Of a stretch of DNA of 64,000 nucleotides, positions 1-9,341 are shown one piece after another. Source of the DNA: Aquiflexum gelatinilyticum (GTDB lineage Bacteria > Bacteroidota > Bacteroidia > Cytophagales > Cyclobacteriaceae); contig NZ_JANSUY010000021.1 of NCBI RefSeq assembly GCF_024741135.1, positions 1 through 64,000 of the forward strand. Reading direction: 5' to 3'. The position numbers and the translations under genes are program-made. How positions within the stretch are numbered: position 1 is the stretch's first letter; every line of letters starts with the position of its first letter. Under the pieces are notes generated by a model, which made no database searches, had not been told where the DNA came from, and was given only the letters and a program-made list of their open reading frames with translations.

Positions 1-8
1 GCTAGTTA

Positions 9-758
9 TTATCCAAGTTTAAATCTGATCGGAACCCTCATACTCATCCTCACAGGTTCTCCATCCTTGGTCCCGGGATTCCATTTGTAAGGATATTTTG
101 TGACCACCCGTAAAGCTTCCCTCGCCAATAGTTCGTGAACTTCCTCCGGATTTATAACTTCTGCCTCTTCTATATTACCTTCTTCATCCACAATAAAATG
201 GATGTAAACTGTTCCCTCAAAACCGGCCCTTCTGGCATCAATCGGATAGATCAGGTTTTTGCCAAGGAATTCATTCCATCCTTCCAATCCTTTCAACGCC
301 ATTGGGCTTACAAAAATTGTAGGAGGTACTTGATTGCCCGATTCATCATAGTATGTTTCTTCAAATACTTCTTTATTCCTGGTCTTGGTGAGGGATCTAA
401 TGTTTCCACTTTCAAAGTATTCAGTTCTTACTTTTACTACTGATTTGATATTTTCCTGCTCGATATATTCTAACACTCCCTTGTCTGAATATCCTTTTTT
501 TAGTGCTCTGATAATGTTTCCAAGACTATCCTTTGAGAAAACATTTTCTTCCACCATGATCTTTTCCATTGTAAACACTTTTTCAACCAAAGTTCTCTCT
601 CCTCCATTTTCTTGTATCAAGTAAAATTGGGGTTCATATTTTTTGGTATCATAAATCGGCTTTCTGAATTTGTTCAGATATATCAATTCCTGGGCTGTTG
701 AGCTGAAGATCAAGGAAAATGAAAATATAAAAATTGCTGCTATGTGAAAGATTTTCAT
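9..758 (-). CDS. Secreted/periplasmic protein with C-terminal TonB domain
   Basis: A 249-residue protein with an N-terminal signal peptide (hydrophobic residues about 5-20, likely cut after TAQ-like residues near 22). The middle (about 85-150) carries MORN-like pieces of the form YxxSGxxR, and residues about 155-249 match the TonB C-terminal domain: a YPxxAR-like element followed by GTVYIHFIVDEEGNI and a carboxy-terminal VPIRF strand. In Bacteroidota such proteins are energy transducers or stand-alone TonB_C proteins in the envelope. It lacks a proline-rich linker and its N-terminal segment looks like a cleaved signal rather than a long anchor, so a TonB role in energising receptors is not certain. 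It lies 20 nt downstream of the next gene on the same strand. Confidence 0.8.
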   Translation of the reverse strand: MKIFHIAAIFIFSFSLIFSSTAQELIYLNKFRKPIYDTKKYEPQFYLIQENGGERTLVEKVFTMEKIMVEENVFSKDSLGNIIRALKKGYSDKGVLEYIEQENIKSVVKVRTEYFESGNIRSLTKTRNKEVFEETYYDESGNQVPPTIFVSPMALKGLEGWNEFLGKNLIYPIDARRAGFEGTVYIHFIVDEEGNIEEAEVINPEEVHELLAREALRVVTKYPYKWNPGTKDGEPVRMSMRVPIRFKLG

Positions 759-778
759 TCGGATGGTATTTTTGAATT

Positions 779-1387
779 TTACTGTACTTTTTCTTCAATG
801 TTTTTTTTCGCTTTCGGTGGCTTACAATCTTTGCAGAAATCTCCCAATTCAGCAATTTCAGCCAAGACTTCTTGATGAAGTTCTTTTAAAACTTCTGATT
901 TTATTCCGAGATTGCTTACCTCCCCTGCCTCTGAATGCCTTTCATTCAATTCTGATTGGATTTCATTATAAATCGGTTGGAAAAAAGTCGGATTGGAAAA
1001 GGCTCCTTTATTCTCATATAATTTTTGTCTGAATTTCCTTGCATACAGTTCCACCAAGTCAAATTGGTAATTGGCAAATGCCAATAAACTGTTTGCAATT
1101 TCAAGATTCGGAGCAACCAATACAGCAGCATTTTTATTAAATGTATTTGTGACTTTTGAATTAAAGTTCTTGGTAAACATCCATTCATAATTAGTCATTT
1201 GGAATGAAAATCCCATTCCGGCAGTGGAATTGATCTGATAAGTATCCCCAAATCCGATTTTTGTTTTTTTGGAAAGAAAATCATCAAAAGTCAGTTCATA
1301 TTCCGGGCTCCAATCAATGATCTGCTGGGCTATAGTAGAATAAAGAGTGACAAAAAAAAAGAACAGAACGATGAATGAATTTTTCAT
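779..1387 (-). CDS. Secreted hypothetical protein
   Basis: A protein of about 202 residues. I chose the internal ATG at 1387 because the residues after it form a clear signal peptide (a run of F, V and L ending in TIAQQ); the longer reading starts 16 residues earlier without a signal. The mature start has the pattern IDWSPEYELTFDDF, which recalls the opening of DUF922-type secreted proteins, but the rest is too short for a confident match. The C-terminal half is rich in charged helix and ends with a CKDCKPPKAKK stretch (two cysteines, basic tail). It lies just upstream of the TonB-domain gene on the same strand and may be co-transcribed with it. Function unknown. Confidence 0.6.
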   Translation of the reverse strand: MKNSFIVLFFFFVTLYSTIAQQIIDWSPEYELTFDDFLSKKTKIGFGDTYQINSTAGMGFSFQMTNYEWMFTKNFNSKVTNTFNKNAAVLVAPNLEIANSLLAFANYQFDLVELYARKFRQKLYENKGAFSNPTFFQPIYNEIQSELNERHSEAGEVSNLGIKSEVLKELHQEVLAEIAELGDFCKDCKPPKAKKNIEEKVQ

Positions 1388-1559
1388 ATTTTGGGGGATT
1401 AAAGGTGCCAATTTAGTTGAAAATTTGATATTCAAACAGTGTTGGATTAATTTTTTAATAAAGAGATAAAGCGATTTTAATTTGCCATTTTCTTGATGTA
1501 AAATGTGCTTTTATTGGAATTATTACTCTATCAGGCTAAATTCGGATAAACCGATTCCT

Positions 1560-2369
1560 ATGGCAATTTTTCCTTCCAAAGCCCGCTTGGCGCATATTGT
1601 TTTTGAACATAACGACAGGGCTTCACGTAATTTTGATGTATTTATTTTGGTCTTGATTTTGTCGAGTGTAGCGGTGGTCATATTGGATTCGGAGCCGTCG
1701 ATCAACAAGAAATACCATGATATCCTTCATTTGTTGGAATGGATTTTTACAGCCTTATTCACTGTAGAATATATTCTGAGGCTATGGCTGAGCAATAGAA
1801 AATGGGGATATATCACCAGCTTTTATGGGATTGTTGACCTACTGGCGATTATCCCGAGTTACCTCAGTTTGTTTTTGTTGAACACGCAGTTTTTGGTCGT
1901 GATACGAGGGTTGAGGTTGTTGCGGGTTGTCCGGATCCTCAAACTTGGCCGCTATGTCAAGGAAGCAGAAACTTTGAAAAGTGCTTTGAGAAGCAGCAGG
2001 GCCAAAATCCAGCTTTTTGTAGGATCAGTTTTGACAATAGTATTGATAGCCGGGACCCTGATGTTTATTGTGGAAGGGCCGACAAGTGGATTTACCAGCA
2101 TACCGATTGCGATGTATTGGGCCATCGTGACATTGACTACAGTCGGTTATGGAGATATCACGCCGGTGACAGCTTTGGGCAAATTCATCTCCGCCGTCAT
2201 TATGCTTTTGGGTTATGCGATAATCGCTGTTCCCACAGGGATTGTGAGCTCAGAACTGACCCAAGTCAAAAGAGACCAAGCCGATGGTAAAAAGAAAAAA
2301 TGCGGCACATGCGGGAATTTCAATGAGGCAGATGCCAATTATTGCAAAGTATGCGGAGAGGGATTTTAG
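1560..2369 (+). CDS. Voltage-gated-type potassium channel with C-terminal zinc ribbon
   Basis: A six-helix ion channel of 269 residues. I see an S4-like segment with arginines every third position (R116, R119, R122, R125), a pore helix, and the potassium selectivity filter TVGYGD at 194-199. Instead of an RCK domain, the cytoplasmic tail after about residue 235 is short and basic and ends in a treble-clef/zinc-ribbon pattern with cysteine pairs CGTC (248-251) and CKVC (262-265). The start at 1560 follows an in-frame upstream stretch of 19 residues that looks non-coding. The gene runs towards the KtrA/KtrB pair on the opposite strand, with stops only about 6 nt apart, so the region deals with potassium flux in both directions. 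Confidence 0.88.
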   Translation: MAIFPSKARLAHIVFEHNDRASRNFDVFILVLILSSVAVVILDSEPSINKKYHDILHLLEWIFTALFTVEYILRLWLSNRKWGYITSFYGIVDLLAIIPSYLSLFLLNTQFLVVIRGLRLLRVVRILKLGRYVKEAETLKSALRSSRAKIQLFVGSVLTIVLIAGTLMFIVEGPTSGFTSIPIAMYWAIVTLTTVGYGDITPVTALGKFISAVIMLLGYAIIAVPTGIVSSELTQVKRDQADGKKKKCGTCGNFNEADANYCKVCGEGF

Positions 2370-2375
2370 GTCGGT

Positions 2376-3062
2376 TTAATCCATACTCAGGACTGTTCTC
2401 AGGTCTTTGATATGTCCAAATAGCAAAAGGATATCACCTTCTTCGATTTTGGTATTTCCCGTGAGTACGCCCTGTACCTTTTTTACTTTAGTTTTGTTCC
2501 CAAAAATGTTGGCCTTTTCCTCCATTTTGATAATGGTGAGGATATTGATATTGTAATTTTGCCTGATTTCGGTTTCTGCCACGGTCAGACCCACGTAACG
2601 GGCTGGAGTTTTCACTTCAATGATATTATAATCCTCTGAGACATCCAAAGAGTCCAAAACATCCTTCATCTGAAGTTTTTTTGCCATTCTTTCTGCAGAA
2701 TCTTCTTCAGGATGAATGATTTCGTCCACACCGATAGCATTAATGACAGTTTCGTGGACTTTGTTGATCGACCTGCTGATCAGTCTTTTGACTTTCAGTT
2801 GTTTGAACAAAGCCGTCACCATGATGGAAGCACCAAAATCCTCTCCAATGGCGACAATGACAACATCCGCATCTTTTAAAGGCAGCGTTTTAAGCGCCTG
2901 TGCATCTGTGGCATCCATCATGATGACGTGTGTGATGCTGTCCTTGAAAAATTCGATTTTTGATTCCCGGGTATCAATCCCAATCACCTCATGACCCAAA
3001 TTAGTCAGACGGGTAGCGAGATAACCTCCGAAATTTCCCAAACCAACGATGATATATTTCAT
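2376..3062 (-). CDS. KtrA/TrkA-type potassium uptake regulatory subunit
   Basis: A 228-residue cytoplasmic protein with an N-terminal RCK Rossmann fold: the nucleotide-binding motif GLGNFG is at residues 7-12 and the acidic residue ending strand 2 is in GIDTRE near 28-33. Residues from about 135 to 225 form a TrkA-C domain. Proteins of this layout gate a TrkH/KtrB-type potassium channel subunit in response to adenine nucleotides. The size (single RCK_N plus RCK_C) is that of KtrA rather than the doubled TrkA of enterobacteria. The partner gene lies immediately upstream on the same strand, 16 nt away, so the two form an operon. Confidence 0.92.
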   Translation of the reverse strand: MKYIIVGLGNFGGYLATRLTNLGHEVIGIDTRESKIEFFKDSITHVIMMDATDAQALKTLPLKDADVVIVAIGEDFGASIMVTALFKQLKVKRLISRSINKVHETVINAIGVDEIIHPEEDSAERMAKKLQMKDVLDSLDVSEDYNIIEVKTPARYVGLTVAETEIRQNYNINILTIIKMEEKANIFGNKTKVKKVQGVLTGNTKIEEGDILLLFGHIKDLRTVLSMD

Positions 3063-3078
3063 AACTAAAGGATTTAAA

Positions 3079-4887
3079 TCAACTTATAAAGACACTTTCC
3101 TCAGGATACTTATAATTTTGGCTCCTCGCTTTTTTGACCACGGCCACGAGTACTGTCAGTGTCCCTACCCTGCCCAAAAACATGATCAGGGTCACTACGA
3201 TTTTGCTGCCCGTGGACAAACTTGCGGTTATGCCCAAGCTTAATCCTACTGTGGAGAAAGCTGAAAATATCTCAAATGCCACATCAAGAATATTCATTTC
3301 AGGATTGAAAAGCATTACCAAAAATACCCCCAAACCAATAACAAGAAAAGAAAGTTGGATTACTGCGAATGCTTTTTTGATGGTGTCGCTGCTGATTTCC
3401 CTGCTGAAAACTTCCACCCTTTCTTTTCCTTTGGCCACACTTAGGGTGTTGAGAACGGCTACTGCAAAGGTACTCGTCTTGAGTCCACCTCCCGTGGAAC
3501 CGGGAGAGGCACCTATCCACATCAAAATCAGATAGATTAATATCGTAGGTAAAGCTAATGCTGACATGTCCACCGTGTTGAATCCTGCCGTCCTAGGAGT
3601 GACCGAACCAAAGAATGCAGTTACAAATTTACCATATCCCGTTAATCCTTTGAGGGTATATTCAGATTCGAAATAGTAGTAGGAAACAAAGCCAATACAC
3701 AATAAAATGAAGGTAGTGTAGACAATCAACCTGATATTGATATTTACCACCCTTGGAACATGTTTGAATTCTGTGCCTTTGAAGATCATTTTACTCGTGC
3801 CTACAAAAACATGTTTGAGATAATTGATATAGCCAACGACTACCGGAAATCCGATTCCCCCAATAATAATGGTCAGGGCGATGATCAGATGGACATTGTA
3901 TTGTAGTCTAAATCCCGATTCATACAATCCATTCTGTAAGGTGGAAAATCCGGCATTGCAGAATCCGGATATAGCATGGAAAACAGAGAAGAACAGCCTG
4001 TCTCCCGCCCCTTGAAACAAACCTTTGTCCACAAGAGAATAGACAAGCAGAGCTGCGACTCCTTCAACCACAAGAGTAAATACGATGATTTTGACAAGGG
4101 TGGAATTGATTCTACCAATATTATCCTCGTTGATGTAGTCTTTGAGAAAAAGCTGATTTTGGAGTGAATAGCCCCCTTTGAAAAAGAATCCAAAGAAACT
4201 CGTAAATGTCATCATTCCCAATCCACCAACCTGGAAAAGAACCATGATGATGAATTGCCCCATAAATGTAAAGTCCTTGGAGGTATCCAATACAATTAGA
4301 CCGGTCACACACACTGCAGAAGTCGAGGTGAATAACGCATCTACAAGTGAAATCCCGTTTTTTGTCGCATTTGGGAGCATCAGCATTCCCGTACCAATGA
4401 TGATGACAAGCAGGAAGCTCAAAATGAATACCACAGCAGGATGTACTTTCAGCTTATTGATCGCCAAACTCAACCTACTCAATTCGATCAGAAAAAGGAT
4501 GAAGATAAGCAGGTTTACCAAAAAAGACTTTATCTGAAGATTTGCAATCCTAAAATCTTTATCAAGCTGAATACCTGTAAGGTTCAAGACTGCTGCTGTA
4601 AGCAAAAAAAGGATAATGGATATTTCGATGATTAATCTGGGAGTCTTGTATTTTTCAGATTTTGAAAACAGCCGGATGGTATAGCCTACAGAAAGTGCAA
4701 TCAACAAGATATTATAAAAAACCGCGAGTTTGCCGCTTTGGACGACTTTGCTGAAACCAATATCAAAAACCAAAATACCAAAAGCGAGGAAACTTAAGAC
4801 TTGTAATATTTTATCATTCCAATAAAAGACTTTTTTGGTAAGGTTGATTTTTTGGTCAGGGTTCTGAATAAAAGGGAACTCAGGCAT
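3079..4887 (-). CDS. KtrB/TrkH-type potassium uptake membrane subunit
   Basis: A polytopic membrane protein of about 602 residues. The ATG at 4887 (MPEFPFIQ) was preferred over an upstream start that adds 20 unlikely residues. The first ~170 residues hold extra hydrophobic helices; the conserved TrkH/KtrB part follows, with the pore-loop signature TSTSAVCVTGL and the later pore loops RTAGFN and FSTVGLSLG. The glycine of each pore loop lines the potassium path in this superfamily. The gene is followed at 16 nt by the KtrA-type regulator, and the two products are expected to form one complex in the inner membrane. Confidence 0.92.
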   Translation of the reverse strand: MPEFPFIQNPDQKINLTKKVFYWNDKILQVLSFLAFGILVFDIGFSKVVQSGKLAVFYNILLIALSVGYTIRLFSKSEKYKTPRLIIEISIILFLLTAAVLNLTGIQLDKDFRIANLQIKSFLVNLLIFILFLIELSRLSLAINKLKVHPAVVFILSFLLVIIIGTGMLMLPNATKNGISLVDALFTSTSAVCVTGLIVLDTSKDFTFMGQFIIMVLFQVGGLGMMTFTSFFGFFFKGGYSLQNQLFLKDYINEDNIGRINSTLVKIIVFTLVVEGVAALLVYSLVDKGLFQGAGDRLFFSVFHAISGFCNAGFSTLQNGLYESGFRLQYNVHLIIALTIIIGGIGFPVVVGYINYLKHVFVGTSKMIFKGTEFKHVPRVVNINIRLIVYTTFILLCIGFVSYYYFESEYTLKGLTGYGKFVTAFFGSVTPRTAGFNTVDMSALALPTILIYLILMWIGASPGSTGGGLKTSTFAVAVLNTLSVAKGKERVEVFSREISSDTIKKAFAVIQLSFLVIGLGVFLVMLFNPEMNILDVAFEIFSAFSTVGLSLGITASLSTGSKIVVTLIMFLGRVGTLTVLVAVVKKARSQNYKYPEESVFIS

Positions 4888-4944
4888 AGGTTGGATAAGT
4901 CTCGAAATGTAGAAAAAATTTAGGGAACACTTGAAACAATAGGC

Positions 4945-4980
4945 CAAAAAAAACCCTTCAGAATTTCATCTGAAGGGTTT
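4945..4980 (-). terminator. Rho-independent terminator of lspA
   Basis: A 12-bp perfect stem, AAACCCTTCAGA at 4951-4962 pairing with 4969-4980, with a six-base loop. Read on the minus strand it lies just after the lspA stop codon and is followed by a run of T (A run at 4945-4952 on the plus strand). Confidence 0.85.
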
Positions 4981-4985
4981 TGGAG

Positions 4986-5633
4986 TCAGGCGTTTTCTTC
5001 GCCTTCTATAAACTGTTTTTGGATTTCATCCACATCTTCTTCTTTCTTGGGAGCGATTTCCTCTTTGAAAAATCTTCCTTGGAATATCAGAATGATAGTA
5101 ACTCCTACAAATATCGAAGCATCTGCGATATTGAAAATCGGCCAAAGGGCAGTATAACTTCCGCCCCATATCGGTACCCATTCCGGAATAAACCCTTCCC
5201 AGATATCAATATAAAACATGTCAATCACCTGACCGTGAAGCCAAGGGGTAGGAGCGTTGTATGGCGCATTGTTCAGCCAAACACCATAAAATACACTGTC
5301 CACCAGGTTTCCTATCGCTCCTCCCAAAATCATGGAAATACAGACGATATAAGCAGGATGAAGATTTTTCTTGATGATGTAATAGAGGTAGTATCCTATC
5401 CCAAACATGGCGATCAACCTGAAGGAGGTAAGCAGAAGTTTTCCATATTCGGATCCTATCTGCATCCCAAAAGCCATCCCGGGATTGGTGGTATAATGTA
5501 GCTTAAACCATTCTCCAATGACCTTAATCTGACCAGGTGTCCCAAAATCCATCTCGTAATGGACAATCATTTTGACAGCTTGGTCAATGATAATCACCAA
5601 TAGGGCGATTCCAAAATATTTCAAATACTTCAT
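4986..5633 (-). CDS. lspA: Lipoprotein signal peptidase (signal peptidase II)
   Basis: An aspartic membrane protease of about 215 residues that removes signal peptides from diacylglyceryl prolipoproteins. Four transmembrane helices are visible. The family motifs are present: IIDQAVK in helix 1, NPGMAFG after it, GGAIGNLVDS with the first catalytic aspartate, and FNIADASIFVG with the second. The arginine that often follows the first catalytic aspartate is serine here. The ATG at 5633 gives the usual MKYLKY start; another ATG three codons upstream (5642) is possible. The protein has an insertion of about 40 residues between the two catalytic motifs and an acidic C-terminal tail of about 25 residues. 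Confidence 0.95.
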   Translation of the reverse strand: MKYLKYFGIALLVIIIDQAVKMIVHYEMDFGTPGQIKVIGEWFKLHYTTNPGMAFGMQIGSEYGKLLLTSFRLIAMFGIGYYLYYIIKKNLHPAYIVCISMILGGAIGNLVDSVFYGVWLNNAPYNAPTPWLHGQVIDMFYIDIWEGFIPEWVPIWGGSYTALWPIFNIADASIFVGVTIILIFQGRFFKEEIAPKKEEDVDEIQKQFIEGEENA

Positions 5634-5648
5634 CGATAGCATTATAAA

Positions 5649-5693
5649 GCCACAGATTTAAGGATTTTTTATAGAATCTCCCCTATCTGTGGC
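5649..5693. other. Intergenic inverted repeat between ileS and lspA
   Basis: A 9-bp perfect inverted repeat, GCCACAGAT at 5649-5657 and ATCTGTGGC at 5685-5693, separated by 27 nt. It fills most of the gap between ileS and lspA. The loop is long for an intrinsic terminator, and the sequence resembles the CTGTGG/CTGCGG-type repeat found at 16.0-16.4 kb, so it may be a repeat remnant. Confidence 0.4.
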
Positions 5694-5707
5694 GTGTTAA
5701 TTTGATT

Positions 5708-8700
5708 TTATACTTTCTCTACCTTGACTGTCAACTCAAAATCATCCATGTCAAGTTTGGTTCCGTCACTCACCGAACCGTTCACTTCCAACGAGAGCGC
5801 CTGTGTTTCGGTTTGGATGTAAGTTGCAAAATTTTCCAAAGCGCTATTGACCATGTCATCATGTTTGGCCACTTTGATGGTGATTTTGTCCTGAACTTCC
5901 AGACCCATGTCCTTACGAAGATTTTGGATCCTGTTGACCAAGTCTCTTGCAATTCCTTCCTGCTTCAGTTCTTCTGTCAAAGTCACATCCAAAGCCACCG
6001 TCACCCCATAATCAGACGCTACAGACCAACCAGGGATATCCTGCGAAGAAATCAATACATCCTCCAAAGTCAATGCAACTGTTTCTCCATCCAAATCAAG
6101 ATAATAAGTGCCTTCTTTTTCGATTGCGGTAATTTCTTCTTTTCCCCAAGCATTAATCGCAGCAGACACCTGCTTCAATTTCGGACCAAATCTTTTTCCT
6201 AAAAGCGCAAAATTTGGCTTAACAGATTTTACCAAAATACCGGAAGTGTCATCTATATATTCAATGTCTTTGATATTGACTTCAGATTTGATTAGGTCAT
6301 CTACATGTTGGATCTGTGCTTTGGTTTTCTCATTCAAAACAGGGATCAATACTTTTTGTAGAGGCTGTCTTACTTTGAGTTTTTCCTTTTTCCTCAGCGA
6401 GTGCACCAAAGAAGAAATATCCTGCGCCAACTGCATGCTTGCTTCTAGGTCTTCTTTGATCAGGTTTGGATCAGCATCATTCCAATCTCCCAAGTGGACG
6501 GATTCAGGCAAAACCTGTCCCGCTTCCCTGCTACTTTCAGTGAGGTTTTGGTACAACCAATCAGCGTAGAACGGCGCAAAGGAAGACATCAACTGCGCAA
6601 GGCTTGCCAGACATTCATACAAAGTCTCATAGGCTGCCTGCTTGTCTTTGTTGATTTCTCCTCTCCAGAATCTTTTCCTAGCCAGTCTTACATACCAGTT
6701 GGAAAGCTGATCGACCGTGAAATTCATGATCGCACGGGTTGCCTTCGTGGCATCGTAATTGTCCATGGCCGCTTCCGTTTCGGAGATCAGGGACTGAAGC
6801 TTGGAAATGATCCATTGGTCCAGTTCCGCTCTTTCGATTATAGGTACTTTTTTGGCAGGATCATAGACAAAATGATCCAGGTTGGCGTAGAGGGCAAAGA
6901 AATTATAGGTGTTTTGGAGTGTACCAAAGAATCTCCTTTGTACTTCCGCAACTCCTTCAAGGTTGAATTTCAGGTTGTCCCAAGGATTGGCATTGCTCAG
7001 CATATACCACCTGAGCGCATCTGGGCCATATTCATTCAGGGTTTTGAATGGATCAACAGCATTGCCCAATCGCTTGGACATTTTGTTGCCGTTTTTATCC
7101 AAGACCAAACCATTGGCAATGACATTTTTGAAAGCAACCGAATCGAAGAGCATCCCCGCGATGGCATGCAAAGTAAAGAACCAACCCCTCGTCTGATCCA
7201 CGCCTTCGGCAATGTAATCTGCAGGATAATTGGCTTTGAAGATGTCCTCATTTTCGAAAGGATAATGCCATTGTGCATAAGGCATTGCCCCGGAATCAAA
7301 CCAGACATCGATCAAATCCGGTTCACGAAACATTTTTTCTCCTTTCGGCGACACCAACACCACATCATCCACATATGGACGGTGGAGGTCAATTTCTTTT
7401 CCTTCAAAAGGAGAAGCTGTCATAAATCCTTTAGAAATGGACTTCGCCATTTCTTCATTCAGTTCTGCGATCGAACCGATGCACTTCTCTTCGGTTCCAT
7501 CTGCTGTTCTCCAGATCGGAAGCGGCGTACCCCAAAATCTGGAGCGGCTTAGGTTCCAATCCACCAGATTTTCTAGCCAGTTGCCAAATCGGCCTGTACC
7601 CGTTGCTTCAGGTTTCCAGTTGATGGTTTTGTTCAGTTCTACCAATCTGTCCTTGTAAGCTGTGGTTTTGATAAACCAGCTTTCCAAAGGATAATAAAGG
7701 ATCGGCTTGTCAGTCCTCCAGCAATGCGGATAGGTGTGCTCGTATTTTTCTACTTTGAAAGCCTTGTTTTCATTCTTCAATATGATGGAGATGATCACGT
7801 CGGTGTTTTTGTACTCCTTGTTGCTCTCATCGTCTTCGAGGTAATTTTTGACATAGAAATCATTCGCTCCCAATTCCTTGTGGGCGCTGATGCCATGTTC
7901 TTTCATTTTTGCAGCAAGGTACTCACCGACAACAGGCAGGAATTTTCCTTGTCTGTCTACGACCGGAATCTCATTTCCCAAGTCGTCTTTGACAAAAACT
8001 CCCGGAATATTTTGTTGAACCAAAGTCCTGAAATCGTCCGCACCGAAGGCTTTTGCCAAGTGCACGATTCCGGTACCGTCTTCAGTCGTGACATAATCCC
8101 CTGCCACTACTGTAAATGCAGGGTTTGGCAATGCCAAACCTTCGATGGGGAAAAGCTGCTCATATTCCCAACCCAAAAGATCTTTGCCTTTGTATTCCTC
8201 TATGATCTCATAAGGGATCAATTTGTCTCCGGCTTTGAAATCCGACATGGCTATTTCCAGCGCTTTTGGATTGAGGTAGGCGCCCATTCTGGCTTTTGCC
8301 AATATGACATTGACCGGTTCGAAGGTGTAGGGATTGAAAGTTCTGACTTTGACATAGTCAAGTTTTTCGCCGATGGCCAAAGCCGAATTGGAAGGCAAGG
8401 TCCAAGGTGTGGTCGTCCAGGCAAGGATGTAGGTATTGTCCTGCCCTTTGACTTTGAACTGCGCCGTGATGGAAGTGTCTTTGACGTCCTTATACGTACC
8501 GGGCTGATTGAGTTCGTGCGAACTCAGACCTGTACCTGCCGCAGGAGAAAAAGGCTGAATCGTATATCCTTTATAAAGCAAGCCTTTGTCATACAGCTTC
8601 CTCAAAAGGCTCCAAAGACTTTCAATATATTTTGGCTCGAAAGTGATATAAGGATCATCCAAATCTACCCAATAGCCTATTTTCTCGGTGAGGTCATCCC

Positions 8701-9124
8701 ATTCATGTTTGAAACGCATGACCGTCTCACGACATTTTTGGTTGTATTCTTCGACGGAGATTTTTTTTCCGATATCCTCTTTGGTGATGCCGAGTTCTTT
8801 TTCAACCTGCAATTCCACAGGAAGTCCGTGTGTATCCCAACCCCCCTTTCTTTTTACCTGAAATCCTTTGAGTGTTTTGTACCGGCAGAAAATATCTTTC
8901 AAGGTCCTTGCCATCACATGGTGGATACCAGGCGTACCGTTGGCGGACGGTGGTCCTTCAAAAAAAGTGAAGGTTTCGAAACCCTCTCTGTTGTCCACAG
9001 ATTTTTTAAAAATGTCATTCTCTTTCCAGAATTGGAGGATATCTACTCCTATTTTGGGATAATCAACTTGTTTGAACTCCTGGTATTTTTTCACGGTATT
9101 CCTTGGGGTTTTATTTTTTCCCAC
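5708..9124 (-). CDS. ileS: Isoleucyl-tRNA synthetase, IleRS2-like with GXHH signature
   Basis: A class I aminoacyl-tRNA synthetase of 1138 residues that charges tRNA-Ile with isoleucine. The first signature reads G-I-H-H at residues 66-69 (within ANGTPGIHHVMART) rather than the usual HxGH; the second is KMSKR. The editing domain and the anticodon-binding domain (from about residue 700) are complete, and the length fits the longer eukaryote-like IleRS2 class rather than the ~940-residue E. coli type. In IleRS2 enzymes, exchange of the first and third residues of HxGH to GxHH is known to give very high mupirocin resistance. The gene is upstream of lspA on the same strand, about 65 nt away, and may share its transcript. 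Confidence 0.97.
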   Translation of the reverse strand: MGKNKTPRNTVKKYQEFKQVDYPKIGVDILQFWKENDIFKKSVDNREGFETFTFFEGPPSANGTPGIHHVMARTLKDIFCRYKTLKGFQVKRKGGWDTHGLPVELQVEKELGITKEDIGKKISVEEYNQKCRETVMRFKHEWDDLTEKIGYWVDLDDPYITFEPKYIESLWSLLRKLYDKGLLYKGYTIQPFSPAAGTGLSSHELNQPGTYKDVKDTSITAQFKVKGQDNTYILAWTTTPWTLPSNSALAIGEKLDYVKVRTFNPYTFEPVNVILAKARMGAYLNPKALEIAMSDFKAGDKLIPYEIIEEYKGKDLLGWEYEQLFPIEGLALPNPAFTVVAGDYVTTEDGTGIVHLAKAFGADDFRTLVQQNIPGVFVKDDLGNEIPVVDRQGKFLPVVGEYLAAKMKEHGISAHKELGANDFYVKNYLEDDESNKEYKNTDVIISIILKNENKAFKVEKYEHTYPHCWRTDKPILYYPLESWFIKTTAYKDRLVELNKTINWKPEATGTGRFGNWLENLVDWNLSRSRFWGTPLPIWRTADGTEEKCIGSIAELNEEMAKSISKGFMTASPFEGKEIDLHRPYVDDVVLVSPKGEKMFREPDLIDVWFDSGAMPYAQWHYPFENEDIFKANYPADYIAEGVDQTRGWFFTLHAIAGMLFDSVAFKNVIANGLVLDKNGNKMSKRLGNAVDPFKTLNEYGPDALRWYMLSNANPWDNLKFNLEGVAEVQRRFFGTLQNTYNFFALYANLDHFVYDPAKKVPIIERAELDQWIISKLQSLISETEAAMDNYDATKATRAIMNFTVDQLSNWYVRLARKRFWRGEINKDKQAAYETLYECLASLAQLMSSFAPFYADWLYQNLTESSREAGQVLPESVHLGDWNDADPNLIKEDLEASMQLAQDISSLVHSLRKKEKLKVRQPLQKVLIPVLNEKTKAQIQHVDDLIKSEVNIKDIEYIDDTSGILVKSVKPNFALLGKRFGPKLKQVSAAINAWGKEEITAIEKEGTYYLDLDGETVALTLEDVLISSQDIPGWSVASDYGVTVALDVTLTEELKQEGIARDLVNRIQNLRKDMGLEVQDKITIKVAKHDDMVNSALENFATYIQTETQALSLEVNGSVSDGTKLDMDDFELTVKVEKV

Positions 9125-9287
9125 CCAAAACTCCAGATTTCTGAATTGATCCTTGGGTGGATTTGTCTATATGAAAAGGGTCAAATAACTAACCCTTTCA
9201 AAAGCAGGCACAAAGTTAAGAGATTTTGGGGTTAAGAAGGAATACTTTAGGAAAATGATCATCAGGACATATTTTATTTAATGAAGG

Positions 9288-9328
9288 TTTGTGAAAATTA
9301 AACCAATTACTTATGTTTGACGTAAGTA
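9288..9328 (+). promoter_or_regulatory. Promoter and operator of the HigBA operon
   Basis: A Bacteroidota-type promoter: TTTG at 9288-9291, a 20-nt spacer, and the -7 element TATGTTTG at 9312-9319. It overlaps an imperfect inverted repeat, TACTTATG (9308-9315) against CGTAAGTA (9321-9328), seven of eight pairs matching, a plausible binding site for the HigA repressor. Confidence 0.6.
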
Positions 9329-9341
9329 AACTTATTTTTGA

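Noticed and set aside
6494-7552. Open frame of 352 codons on the plus strand opposite ileS
   Set aside because: Antisense to a conserved gene, no domain, no start context; a shadow frame.
7724-9235. Open frame of 503 codons on the plus strand opposite ileS
   Set aside because: It lies wholly antisense to the conserved ileS; its residue make-up is Phe-rich and unlike a real protein, as expected from a shadow frame.
9333-9340. TATTTTTG just before the higB start as a second promoter
   Set aside because: It would place the start site inside the coding region; the better spaced TTTG-N20-TATGTTTG at 9288-9319 was chosen.
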